DNA of 64,000 nt from Maribellus sp. YY47 (GTDB taxonomy: Bacteria > Bacteroidota > Bacteroidia > Bacteroidales > Prolixibacteraceae). Where the stretch lies: positions 29,993 to 93,992 of the forward strand of contig NZ_JALGYW010000020.1 of NCBI RefSeq assembly GCF_023111095.1. The letters run 5' to 3'. The notes under the pieces were generated by a model, which saw only the letters and a program-made list of their open reading frames with translations, was not told the origin of the DNA and ran no database searches. The first letter of the stretch is position 1. Each line of letters opens with the position of its first letter. Position numbers and translations under genes: made by a program. Positions 48,978-58,500 of this stretch are shown piece by piece.

Positions 48978-50537
48978 TTACTCCTGATTGATAATCGGAT
49001 CCTGATACTGCTCCTGAAGCTGTATTAATTTAGCTTTTAGCTCATTGATCAGTTCCTGATATTCTGATTGTCCGTAAAGGTTGTTCATTTCACTCGGATC
49101 ATTTTGCAGGTCGTATAGTTCCCAGGCATCAATGTCGTTGTAGAAATGAATGAGTTTATAGCGGTCGGTACGAATTCCATAATGACGTTTTACTGCGTGC
49201 TCGGCCGGATATTCATAAAAGTGATAATATAAGGCATCGCGCCAATCGGTAGCTTTTCCTTCGGCCAGGGCCACCAATGATTCGCCCTGAATATCTTCAG
49301 GAACTGGAACGCCTGCCAGTTCCAGAAAAGTTGAGGCATAATCGATATTTTGTACCAGCTGATCCACCTTTCCGTGTGCATTCCATGCCGCTGGGAAACG
49401 CATCAGCAACGGTGTGCGGAACGACTCTTCGTACATAAAACGTTTGTCGAACCAGCCGTGCTCTCCCATGTAAAAGCCCTGGTCGGAAGTATAAACCACC
49501 AGCGTATTTTCTGCCAGTCCGTTATCATCCAAATATTTCAACAGGCGGCCCACGTTATCATCCAAGGATTTAACGCAAGCCAGGTAGTCCTGCATGTAAC
49601 GGTTGTATTTCCACTCGGCCAGCTCTTTTCCGCTTAGTTTCCGGGCTTTAAAATCTTCGATAATCGGGTTATAAACCGCATCCCAGGCGGCACGTTGTTC
49701 CTCATTCATTCGAGCATAAGCGCCTTCTTCGTAATAAGTACGGTACGGACTCTTAACATCGCCTTCTTTATCGAGCATCTTCAGGTCGTAAACAACATCC
49801 ATATCTTTAATGATGCTCATTTCCTGCGAAGCTGCTGCAATTCGTCCTTCGTAATCGTCGTAAAAATTATCGGGTAGCGGGAACTGTTGATCTTTGAATT
49901 CGTTCAGGTATTTTGTTGGCGGCATCCACACGCGGTGTACGGCTTTGTGGTGTACCAGCATACAAAACGGTTTGTCTTTGTCGCGTTTATCGAGCCAGTC
50001 GGTGCTAAAATCGGTAATTACATCGGTTACATAACCATCGTAACGTTTTTGTCCGGTTGAATCGATAAAATCGGGATTGTAATAGCTTCCCTGTCCCGGA
50101 AGAATGTTCCAGTAGTCGAAACCTGTAGGATTACTTTTTAAGTGCCATTTCCCGATTAAAGCAGTTTGGTAACCGGCTTGCTGCAACAACTTGGGAAAAG
50201 TTTGCTGACTGCCATCGAAAGTATCGGCATTATCGCGCTGCCCGTTGGCGTGGCTGTGTTTTCCGGTTAGCATTACGGCGCGGCTTGGCGCACAAATGGA
50301 ATTGGCCACAAAACTATTGGTGAACGTTACTCCCTCGTTGGCAATACGATCAAGGCCGGGAGTTTGAATAAAACGATCGTCGTAGGTACTTAAGGTTTGA
50401 TACGAATGATCATCGGTCATAATAAAAATAATGTTTGGCCTCTCCGGTTTAGCTTCTTTCGGAGCTGAAGGAGTGCACGCAGTAGCGAAAACTGCCGCAA
50501 CAAACATTAGTACTAGAAATCGAAAAACACTATTCAT
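48978..50537 (-). CDS. S1-family sulfatase, cysteine type, lipoprotein
   Basis: The 519-residue lipoprotein has lipobox ATAC (Cys21). It shows the sulfatase core: IIFIMTDDHSYQ with metal-binding Asp42-Asp43, CAPSRAVMLTGK (82-93) with Cys82 as the residue converted to formylglycine, GKWHLKSNPTGFDYW, and YTSDQGFYMGEHGWFDKRF. Because the first residue is Cys rather than Ser, an anaerobic sulfatase-maturing radical-SAM enzyme is one option for activation, but none is in the window. It removes sulfate from sugar residues, though the position is not readable here. It stands between two GH20/GH29 enzymes, so sulfate removal and exo-hydrolysis are likely coupled. Confidence 0.93.
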   Translation of the reverse strand: MNSVFRFLVLMFVAAVFATACTPSAPKEAKPERPNIIFIMTDDHSYQTLSTYDDRFIQTPGLDRIANEGVTFTNSFVANSICAPSRAVMLTGKHSHANGQRDNADTFDGSQQTFPKLLQQAGYQTALIGKWHLKSNPTGFDYWNILPGQGSYYNPDFIDSTGQKRYDGYVTDVITDFSTDWLDKRDKDKPFCMLVHHKAVHRVWMPPTKYLNEFKDQQFPLPDNFYDDYEGRIAAASQEMSIIKDMDVVYDLKMLDKEGDVKSPYRTYYEEGAYARMNEEQRAAWDAVYNPIIEDFKARKLSGKELAEWKYNRYMQDYLACVKSLDDNVGRLLKYLDDNGLAENTLVVYTSDQGFYMGEHGWFDKRFMYEESFRTPLLMRFPAAWNAHGKVDQLVQNIDYASTFLELAGVPVPEDIQGESLVALAEGKATDWRDALYYHFYEYPAEHAVKRHYGIRTDRYKLIHFYNDIDAWELYDLQNDPSEMNNLYGQSEYQELINELKAKLIQLQEQYQDPIINQE

Positions 50538-50594
50538 TTTGTAAATTTTAATTGGTTCTGTGGCAATCCATCAGCTTGCTCACGCTATATATTT

Positions 50595-52907
50595 TTACTT
50601 TACTATCACTTCATCGGAAAAAATCCATGCTGCTTTTCCTGCTCCCGGGTGCCCTTCGGGACAAAGCGAACTTTTTGCCACAATGCGCACTGCCCGAACT
50701 TGTTGTTCGGCGAAACTTGTGCTAAAATCGAACTGGGCCACTTCGGTGTTGCGATCTACCGGATTCTTAATCGTTCCAACAGGATGAAACTCTTTTCCAT
50801 CGGCCGACACCTCAAAGCTTACCGCCCCGGGCAGAAAAATCCAGTCGCGATATTTTTGCAAACAGCCCAGCGCAATACTTTTTATACTTTTCATTTCTCC
50901 CAGGTCAATAGTGGCAACCAGATCCTCACCACTGAAGCCGTGCCAGAATTTTCCTACATTTTCGGTTCCGCGCACGCCATCGGTTAACGAATTGGGTCCG
51001 TCGGCCTGGTAATATTTACTAACCGGGTTGGTATAGTTTACCGCCTGCCCGATGGCCTGATGCATTACAAATTTTTGCTCAGCAGGCTGATACCCTTTTA
51101 TTTGGTGATTCTCAGCAGTTGACGCTTTTAAGATTACACTCGATTCGATCTCAACCGGTCCGGTGTATTTTTTGCTTTCCAGGGTTGGCGTACTTCCGTC
51201 GAGGGTATAATACACTTCCGCATCCAGAATTTCGGTAGACAAATCAACCAGCAATTTTCCGTTGGTAGATTGCGGTGTAATATGAACCGAGTAGTTTCCG
51301 GGACAATAGTTCAGCCCTTTTTGCTCAAATCCTTTAAATTGATTTTTCAGGCGAATGCGGAAACTGGTCCAGTCTTTATTTCCGGCAGGCGTCCACAGTA
51401 CTTCGGCCAAAGCGAGCATGCGCGGCAACACCATGTATTCGAGCTGTGCGGTAGTGGTAATGTATTCGGTCCACACATTGCCCTGCGCGCCAAGTACGTA
51501 TTTTGCTTCGTCGCTATCCAACTCATGAGGAATGGGTTCGTAGTCGTACACCATTTTTAGGGTATTAAAACCACCAATTGCCAGCGGTTCGCCAGCCGGC
51601 CCGGCCTGATAATGATCGAAATAACAAGGCTTCCCGGGTGTCATCACCACATCGTGATGCATTTTTGCCGCTTCAATACCACCGGCTTCACCACGCCAGC
51701 TCATCACGGTGGCTTCAGGTGCCAGTCCGCCTTCCAAAATCTCATCCCAGCCAATCATCTTGCGGTTTTTGCTGACGATGAACTTTTCGACACGTTTTAT
51801 AAAATAACTCTGCAGCTCGTTTTCGTCTTTTAAGTTTTCTTTTTTCATGCGTTCCTGACAACGTTCGCAATGTTTCCACGCATCTTTATTTACCTCGTCG
51901 CCACCAATGTGAATGTATTCCGAAGGAAAAAGGTCGATGACTTCGGTTAAAACATCTTCGATAAAGTGAAACACCGCATCGTTTCCGGCGCAGTAGTTCG
52001 ATGCCATATTTGTATAGTTGCCGCCGGTTAACGGAAGTTGTGTTTTTTGGGTACAACTCAACTCCGGAAAAGCAGCAATAGCCGAAGCCACATGCCCGGG
52101 CATTTCAATTTCGGGGACAATGGTAATGTTTCGCTCGGCTGCATAAGCTATAATATCTTTGATTTGTTCCTGGGTATAAAAGCCACCATAACCTGGCGTT
52201 TCGCCTTGTTTGGCCTGCGGGCGGTCTGACCAGGGCAAATCTGTATGATCAACGCGCCAGGCGCCGATGTCGGTCAATTGCGGGTATTTTTTTATTTCGA
52301 TGCGCCAGCCGGTGTCGTCGACCAAATGCCAGTGCAAGGTATTCAGCTTGTAAGCAGCCATCAGGTCGATGTATTGTTTTACCACTTCGGGCCCGATAAA
52401 ATGGCGGCTTACATCGAGGTGCATTCCTCGCCATTTGAAACGCGGATAGTCGGTAATGGAAAGACAGGGGATTTCGAGCGCAGCATTGGTTCGGATGGCG
52501 GGCAGAAACTGCAACAGGGTTTGCAGGCCGTAAACGATTCCGTTTTTTGTGTTGGCGCTGAGGTTTATTTTTTCGGGAGTAACATCGAGTACATAGCCTT
52601 CGTTGCCGATAGTTGGAAGATCGGCGATACTCAAGGCAATAATTTTTTCTGATTTTTTGTTTGCGGGCAAGGTGCAGGCCGAAATTTCGGCTACCGCTTT
52701 TGTAAAAAAGCCGACGGCTTCTTTTAGCCCGGTGTGCTTACGATCGAATTCGACTGAGGTGTTTTGGTCGATAACAAAAAGTCCCGGTTTCATTTTCAGC
52801 TCTACAGGCTGCGGAATAATACTTTCCGTTTGTTTTGCCCAAAGAAACACCGGACAAAGCATTAAAATAAAAACGGCCTTTAGTTTTGACATTTTTGAAT
52901 TTATCAT
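50595..52907 (-). CDS. GH20 beta-N-acetylhexosaminidase with chitobiase-type and discoidin tails
   Basis: The 770-residue protein is exported; Met6 (MSKLKAVFILMLCPVFLWA) gives the better signal peptide start. The GH20b domain covers about 28-150, the barrel about 155-500 with FKWRGMHLDVSRHFI, LHWHLVDDTGWRIEIKKYP and YIHIGGDEVNKDAW (catalytic Asp337-Glu338). A chitobiase C-terminal-like domain (DAEVYYTLDGSTPTLESKKY) and an F5/8C domain (GKFWHGFSGEDLVATIDLGE) follow. It is the first gene after the second SusD, separated from it by a terminator and 419 bp. Confidence 0.94.
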   Translation of the reverse strand: MINSKMSKLKAVFILMLCPVFLWAKQTESIIPQPVELKMKPGLFVIDQNTSVEFDRKHTGLKEAVGFFTKAVAEISACTLPANKKSEKIIALSIADLPTIGNEGYVLDVTPEKINLSANTKNGIVYGLQTLLQFLPAIRTNAALEIPCLSITDYPRFKWRGMHLDVSRHFIGPEVVKQYIDLMAAYKLNTLHWHLVDDTGWRIEIKKYPQLTDIGAWRVDHTDLPWSDRPQAKQGETPGYGGFYTQEQIKDIIAYAAERNITIVPEIEMPGHVASAIAAFPELSCTQKTQLPLTGGNYTNMASNYCAGNDAVFHFIEDVLTEVIDLFPSEYIHIGGDEVNKDAWKHCERCQERMKKENLKDENELQSYFIKRVEKFIVSKNRKMIGWDEILEGGLAPEATVMSWRGEAGGIEAAKMHHDVVMTPGKPCYFDHYQAGPAGEPLAIGGFNTLKMVYDYEPIPHELDSDEAKYVLGAQGNVWTEYITTTAQLEYMVLPRMLALAEVLWTPAGNKDWTSFRIRLKNQFKGFEQKGLNYCPGNYSVHITPQSTNGKLLVDLSTEILDAEVYYTLDGSTPTLESKKYTGPVEIESSVILKASTAENHQIKGYQPAEQKFVMHQAIGQAVNYTNPVSKYYQADGPNSLTDGVRGTENVGKFWHGFSGEDLVATIDLGEMKSIKSIALGCLQKYRDWIFLPGAVSFEVSADGKEFHPVGTIKNPVDRNTEVAQFDFSTSFAEQQVRAVRIVAKSSLCPEGHPGAGKAAWIFSDEVIVK

Positions 52908-53277
52908 GGTTTAAGTTTTCAAATTTATTAATCTCTACATTTATAGTTTTTTACATTTCATCACTATTTTTTAAATCCTGTCTATTTTCGATAAATTCCG
53001 GCCTCATCCCCCTGCATTTTCTCAGGTAAATCGTGAATTTCATCTTCCTCGCTCCAACTTTATCCCCATCTGAAACAGGGTAAAATTGAATTGACAATCG
53101 ATTGAGCGCTGTTGAAATCTACTAAAATTACATCCCCTTCAGGCAACAGTTTTTACACTGTTTTCATAGAATTTAAGCTTATTGGGTACCGTCCAAAAAT
53201 ATTAATTAAAAAAAGAAAAGCTTACAAATGATCGCCACCAAACCGGATGATATTCACGATATGTTCTTGTTTACGAA
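52908..53277. other. Intergenic region upstream of the GH20-sulfatase unit
   Basis: Nothing gene-like is visible. A minus-strand TAAATTTG (52920-52927) fits the -7 consensus, but it is only 13 bp from the annotated ATG and has no -33 partner, so I do not call it. The next transcription unit must be started within this gap. Confidence 0.4.
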
Positions 53278-53305
53278 AGAGGCTGCAAATGTTTTTGCAG
53301 CCTCT
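53278..53305 (-). terminator. Hairpin terminator after the second susD
   Basis: A perfect 12-bp stem (53278-53289 with 53294-53305) with a 4-base loop lies 22 bp past the susD stop. Only a short T-run follows on the minus strand. It should separate the ECF-FecR-SusCD transcript from the enzyme genes. Confidence 0.75.
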
Positions 53306-53326
53306 CTATTAACTATTCTCTGCAAT

Positions 53327-55270
53327 CTATTCAATTGCTCCACTATTGGCTTGAAGTGGCCAGCCCGGATTTTGGTAAATCACTGAGCTTGTCAAATCAG
53401 TCGGAGTTGAAGCAGTAATAATAAAGTGCTGAATGGCAATCGGAGTCAGGTAATGTGCTTCCGTCCATCTGTAACCATTCAAAACAAGGTTCGAGTTATC
53501 TACATTTACGCCGTAAGGACGCATGTATTCGCTCGCAGCAGAACTTGAAATGTTTGCTGTTTTACCTGCAGTACCCGGCTCAACCAAACGCGATTCGCCT
53601 TCTTCTGCGTCGAAATACCAATTTTGCATTGGTCCCCAAATCTTAAATCCTTCCATAATGTGAGGATTTGATTCAAGCTGATCCAATGCTCTCCAACGTT
53701 TCAGGTCGAACATACGCAAACCTTCAGCCATTAACTCGCGTCTACGCTCCCTGCGGATGTTATACAATACCGGGTCGCTTAGTAACTCTCCGGCCGAATA
53801 AGCGGCGAAGTCGTTTTTAGCTTCTTCGCTCATAACAGTCGCGTTAACCGTAAGATTGTAATTAGACTCCACGCCTGCACGTTCGCGAATCGCTTTCCAG
53901 TATTGATCGGCTTTAGAGTTGATTGCTCCTTCTTTCAGGTATGAAGCTTCAATGTAGTTCAGGTAAGCTTCAGCAGCTCTGAAAATAATACTTCCAATTG
54001 AACCGGCACTTCCTTCTGATTCCTTGGCAAGGTAAGAGAATCCTTTTTTAAGGGCATAACCGGTTACGTAACGCGTTTCGGTAATACCAAGAATATCAGG
54101 ATAGCCTTCCAGAATAGGTGTTCCATCGGCATTTGTTTTGTCTGTATACCGAAGCTCACCCGGAACTTTCATGAAAAGCTGTAAACGGTTGTCGCGTCCG
54201 ATTTTAACAATCTGAAGAGAATCGTCGCCGGCATAACCCGATGCTCCATCGTATATTGGCAAACCATTTGCCATTACAAAGTTATCTACGAATTCTCTTG
54301 AGTATCCTGTATTTGCCCCATTCTGGTTAAGATAATGGTTTACATTGTGATTGATGCCCAAGCTGGGATCGTACGCACGCCACATTAACACTTCGTCGAA
54401 ACCTTCCATATTTGAACTTGAAAACATCTGGGCGTAAGGATTACTTGAAGAGTTATAGCCGTCATCTTTTGTATTGTTCTCCAGTGAAATTGCATCAGCA
54501 ACTTCTTCGGCTGCAGCCATAGCTTCGGTCAAAAAGAAATTGATTTCAACATCGATATTGAATCCTGAAACGGTAGAAGGATCACCCGGCCATCCCGGGC
54601 CGCCGGGAACCAGAGCCGTACCTTTATGATATTTCAACCAGGTAGCTTCGTGTAATGCTACACGCGATTTTAATAAATAGGCAGCATATTTTGATATCCG
54701 GTTTTTACCATTCGGAGGAGTTGTTTTTAATAACTCAATTGCAGTATCAAGATCATCTAAGATGAAATGGGCAACCTCGTTACGCGGCTTTCTTACTGAT
54801 GCCTCAATCAACTCTTCCATATTATCATTTAAGGTATTGGTAATAATTGGAAAATCGCCTAAAGACTGAACTTTATTAAAATATTCATAAGCTCTCAGGA
54901 AATAAACTTCACCAATATAGTGAGCAACATTTTCGGTGCTGCCGCTAATTCCTCCGGCTTCCCGACGAGGAAGTACCGTCTCCAGGAAATAGTTGCATTG
55001 TCTGATTTTAGTAAAATCCCATTCCCCTCCAGATTGTGGTACACGCCATTCTCCTGGAACCCAAATATTGGAATAACTGCTGGTTACCTGGTTATCGGTA
55101 TGATTATCTGTTGCAAAAGTACCTGAATTCCAGCCACCGTGGCTTGGAAAATTGTATTGATTAATGGTGTAAGCAGCAAGATCTGCTTCGCTCCACAGAT
55201 AATCGTTTGGTGTTACATCTGATAAAGGCGCTCTGTCAAGGTAATCATTGCAGGAAGTAAAAAACAGCAT
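53327..55270 (-). CDS. susD: SusD/RagB-family protein (second Sus pair), signal peptide out of frame
   Basis: The 647-residue frame starts inside the signal peptide (MLFFTSCNDYLDRAPLSD) and contains a complete SusD body: HYIGEVYFLRAYEYFNKVQS is the classic helical segment and RRERRRELMAEGLRMFDLKR is the RagB signature. It ends in YQNPGWPLQANSGAIE. The lipobox Cys is present, but the hydrophobic and basic start is missing from this frame. It lies at 55271-55317 in another frame, starting ATG 11 bp after the susC region's last stop. A single missing base would restore an intact lipoprotein signal. Without it the protein would not reach the outer membrane. Confidence 0.9.
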   Translation of the reverse strand: MLFFTSCNDYLDRAPLSDVTPNDYLWSEADLAAYTINQYNFPSHGGWNSGTFATDNHTDNQVTSSYSNIWVPGEWRVPQSGGEWDFTKIRQCNYFLETVLPRREAGGISGSTENVAHYIGEVYFLRAYEYFNKVQSLGDFPIITNTLNDNMEELIEASVRKPRNEVAHFILDDLDTAIELLKTTPPNGKNRISKYAAYLLKSRVALHEATWLKYHKGTALVPGGPGWPGDPSTVSGFNIDVEINFFLTEAMAAAEEVADAISLENNTKDDGYNSSSNPYAQMFSSSNMEGFDEVLMWRAYDPSLGINHNVNHYLNQNGANTGYSREFVDNFVMANGLPIYDGASGYAGDDSLQIVKIGRDNRLQLFMKVPGELRYTDKTNADGTPILEGYPDILGITETRYVTGYALKKGFSYLAKESEGSAGSIGSIIFRAAEAYLNYIEASYLKEGAINSKADQYWKAIRERAGVESNYNLTVNATVMSEEAKNDFAAYSAGELLSDPVLYNIRRERRRELMAEGLRMFDLKRWRALDQLESNPHIMEGFKIWGPMQNWYFDAEEGESRLVEPGTAGKTANISSSAASEYMRPYGVNVDNSNLVLNGYRWTEAHYLTPIAIQHFIITASTPTDLTSSVIYQNPGWPLQANSGAIE

Positions 55271-55317
55271 TCCAATGCAATGTTTATTAATTTTATTGTG
55301 ATACGTTTTGTATTCAT
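55271..55317 (-). other. Out-of-frame first part of the susD signal peptide (1-bp frameshift)
   Basis: The ATG at 55315-55317 begins MNTKRITIKLINIAL, a typical lipoprotein start, but runs into another frame and reads ECCFLLPAMIT. Adding one G to the TTGGAATG run would join it to GMLFFTSCNDYLD. The distance from this ATG to the ORF start is 47 bp, one short of a multiple of three. Confidence 0.85.
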
Positions 55318-55328
55318 GCTACTCTAAT

Positions 55329-55586
55329 TTAAAAAGTTACACTTAAACCACAGGATACAACTTTTGCCAATGGATATGTTTTTCCATCATTCCAACCGCT
55401 CAATCCCACTGTTTCAGGATCGAATGTATCAATCAAGTTAGTAAACGTAAGCAGGTTGTCACCCGATACATAAATCCTTGCTTTTGAAATACCAATTCTA
55501 CCTGTCAGTTCTTTAGGCAGAGTATATCCTACCTGGATGTTTTTCAAACGCATATAAGCAGCACTTTGCAAATAGCGTGTTTGTGT
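55329..55586 (-). pseudogene. C-terminal remainder of the second susC, downstream of an amber stop
   Basis: The 258 bp in the same frame as the main susC reading frame encode TQTRYLQSAAYMRLKN and onward to SCGLSVTF, the normal last beta-strands of a SusC barrel. The frame is separated from the upstream part only by the TAG at 55587-55589. No good start codon or signal precedes it, so it cannot be a separate gene. Confidence 0.9.
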
Positions 55587-58500
55587 CTATTGGTTTTTAG
55601 TTGTATTAAAATATGGTTTTGGAAAATAAGCATCCAAATTAACATCTGCATGTCCTGCCTGTACCATTACAGAATTTTCATCGCGGAAGTAATCCATATG
55701 TGTTGTAAAACCTGCCGACTGCCACATGTTTTGGGCACCCCAGAAATAAGGGCCGTTAGGCATATAATCTCTTTTTCCTACTCCCTGTAACAATACTCTG
55801 AAATCGAATCCTTTCCAATCGCCAGTTAAATCAAGGCTATAACGATAGCGTGGTGTTGAGTTACCAATAATTTTGCGGTCGCCGGTGTCGCCAAGGATAC
55901 CTGAACCACCGTCAATTTTATGATCGTCATTCAAATCGGCAAACATGATATCGCCTGCACCCCATTGACTAGCAAAATTACTCTGGCTTACATTAGCCAG
56001 GTGTGCATCCATTTCAGCCTGCGTTTGGGCAAGACCTTTAGTAACATAGCCCCAGATTTCGCCCATCTTTTGACCTTCGTACCAGGTACCAATGTTTCCG
56101 GTTGGGTTTGGATAACTGGTAATTTCCTGCTGGTCATCAGAAAGTACTGCTCTCACTCCGTAATTGAATTTACCAATTCGGTCTTTCCAGTTTAGTTCCA
56201 GCTCGAAACCATACGATTCCATGTCGGCATTGTTAATTTTAGGAACGTTTGTTCCCAATATTTCCGGAAGTTCGGGAGCCGGACCTACCATATCGAAAGT
56301 TTTGCGGCGGAAATATTCACCGCTAAATGTGAAACGGTTATTAAACATCGACGCATCCAGACCAATGTTCCACGACGATACTTTTTCCCAGGTTAACATT
56401 GAACTAACCAAAGCAGGCGCACTTGCTGTATTCGGTTTTTGTCCACCTAACAGCCAGCTTCCGTTACCTATTCCAACAGGCATAGTTGAGTAAAACGGAT
56501 ACCAGCTTGAAGTGTTCTGGTTACCCAACACCCCGTAAGAACCTCTAAGCTTGAAATTCTGGAAAATATGGTCAAGCGCCCAGAAGTTTTCCCTGGCCAT
56601 GTTCCACCCCAATGAGAATGAAGGAAATACGTTCCAACGTTTATCTCCGATAAAACGCGATGTACCATCGTAGCGGCCGTTAACTTCAATCAAATAACGT
56701 TCTTTGTAATTGTAGTTGATACGTCCGAAGAAACCAGCTGTTGCCCAATGCTGATATTGACCTTCTTCTGCTCTACTGTTATCGGTTGCAGTACTGATAG
56801 TTGGCAACGATGCAGTAATCAAGCCACTGCGCGATGCCCCCAAGGTGCGGTATTTCATTAACTCAGAGTTAAAACCAGCCATAACTTTAAAGTTATGCAC
56901 ATCATTCAGGCTAAATTCGTAATCCGAATAAATGTTAGAAGAAAAGAAATTGTCGGCACGGTCGTATTCATATACAGAACTGTATCCGGCAGAGTTCCAA
57001 ACAACGCCAACAGCATATGGATTTTCCTCAACATCGTAAGCATATGCAGGAAGCACTTCCTGATGCTTGGTATAATATTTAATCCGATAGTTTCCTTCGG
57101 CATAAATGTTCCATCCTTTTAAGGGAGAAATAATTAATTGTCCCTGCTGGTACACCCAATCCGAGCGGTCGGTTGTACGTCCGCCCTGAGTAAGCTGAAC
57201 GATCTCACCACTGGCGTCGCCGTAATGTCCATTCGGGTCAGTTACAGGAACCGTTGGCCAACGGCGTGCAATATTGTGGAAAAATAAATCGCCTTGTTGT
57301 GTTGCCTTTTCGTAATCCTCACGAATCAACTTCGAGCTATAATTAAATTTAACTTTTTCGGATAGTGTTGCATTGAATTTCGCAGTTACGGCATAACGGC
57401 TGAACTGGTCATCAGAGTAGCGCGATAAACCTTCCTGATCGAGGAAGTTACCCGACACATAATAACGAATTTTTTCGTTCCCGCCGTTAATGCTTAACGA
57501 ATGTTCCTGCGCAAAGGCAGCATCGCGGTAGTGCTCGTCGAACCAGTCGGTATTTGCATTCGAACCGGTGTAGTATTGCCACCTATCACCATTGTTATTG
57601 GGCACAGTTCCATAATCGATTTCTCCGGCCTGGTATTGCAGAATCCTTTCAATTACTTCGTCGGAGAATTTTGCACTCTCCCCACCGTTTGCCGCAGCTT
57701 CGTTCCAGAAAAGGGCGAATGTATACGAATCCAGCATGGTTGGCAGGCCAAGCGGCATCGTAAAACGGAAGTTATTGTTATAATTAACAGAGGTTCTTCC
57801 TACTTTACCGGTTTTTGTGGTAATAAGAACAACCCCGAACGGAGCACGTGAACCGTAAATTGAGGCTGCCGCGGCATCTTTCAGAACAGAAATACTTTCG
57901 ATATCCTGCGGGTTGAGCGCATTCATGTCACCTTCCATTCCTTCAATTAATACCAGTGGTGAAGCATTAGATCCTGTACCAATAGTACCGGCACCACGGA
58001 TGTTAAACGAAAGGTTCTGGTTCAACTCACCTCCAAGTCCGGAAGTAGAAAAGTTCAAACCGGGGATAATACCCTGTAGTGCCTGTCCTACATTTTGCAC
58101 CGGACGTGACTCAAGAACCTCTGCAGAAACTGCAGAAACAGCACCGGTAAGGTTTACTTTTTTCTGAGAACCGTAACCAATTGCTACGACTTCTTCCAGA
58201 CCAATCGCATCCGATTCGAGCACCACATTAATTGATGTCTGCTCTCCTACCAGAATTACCTGGGTTTTCATTCCCACAAACGAAAACTGTAATTCGGTTT
58301 CGTTTTTCACATCGTTTATGGTATAAATTCCGTCGATATTCGTAACGGTACCCTGCGTAGATCCTTTGATCGCCACTGTAACTCCGGGTAATGGCTCTCC
58401 GGTGGCATCAGTAATCTTACCTGTAACCGTTTTTTTCTGCTGGACAGATTTGATAACTTTGGTTGAATTACTTGGAGAGAGCACTATTTGCCTTCCCATT

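Noticed and set aside
52920..52927. TAAATTTG upstream of the GH20 gene as promoter
   Set aside because: It is too close to the start codon and lacks a -33 element.
55329..55571. Separate small gene of about 80 codons after susC
   Set aside because: It is in frame with susC and encodes its last barrel strands; the apparent start is a TTG within the segment TRYLQSAAY.
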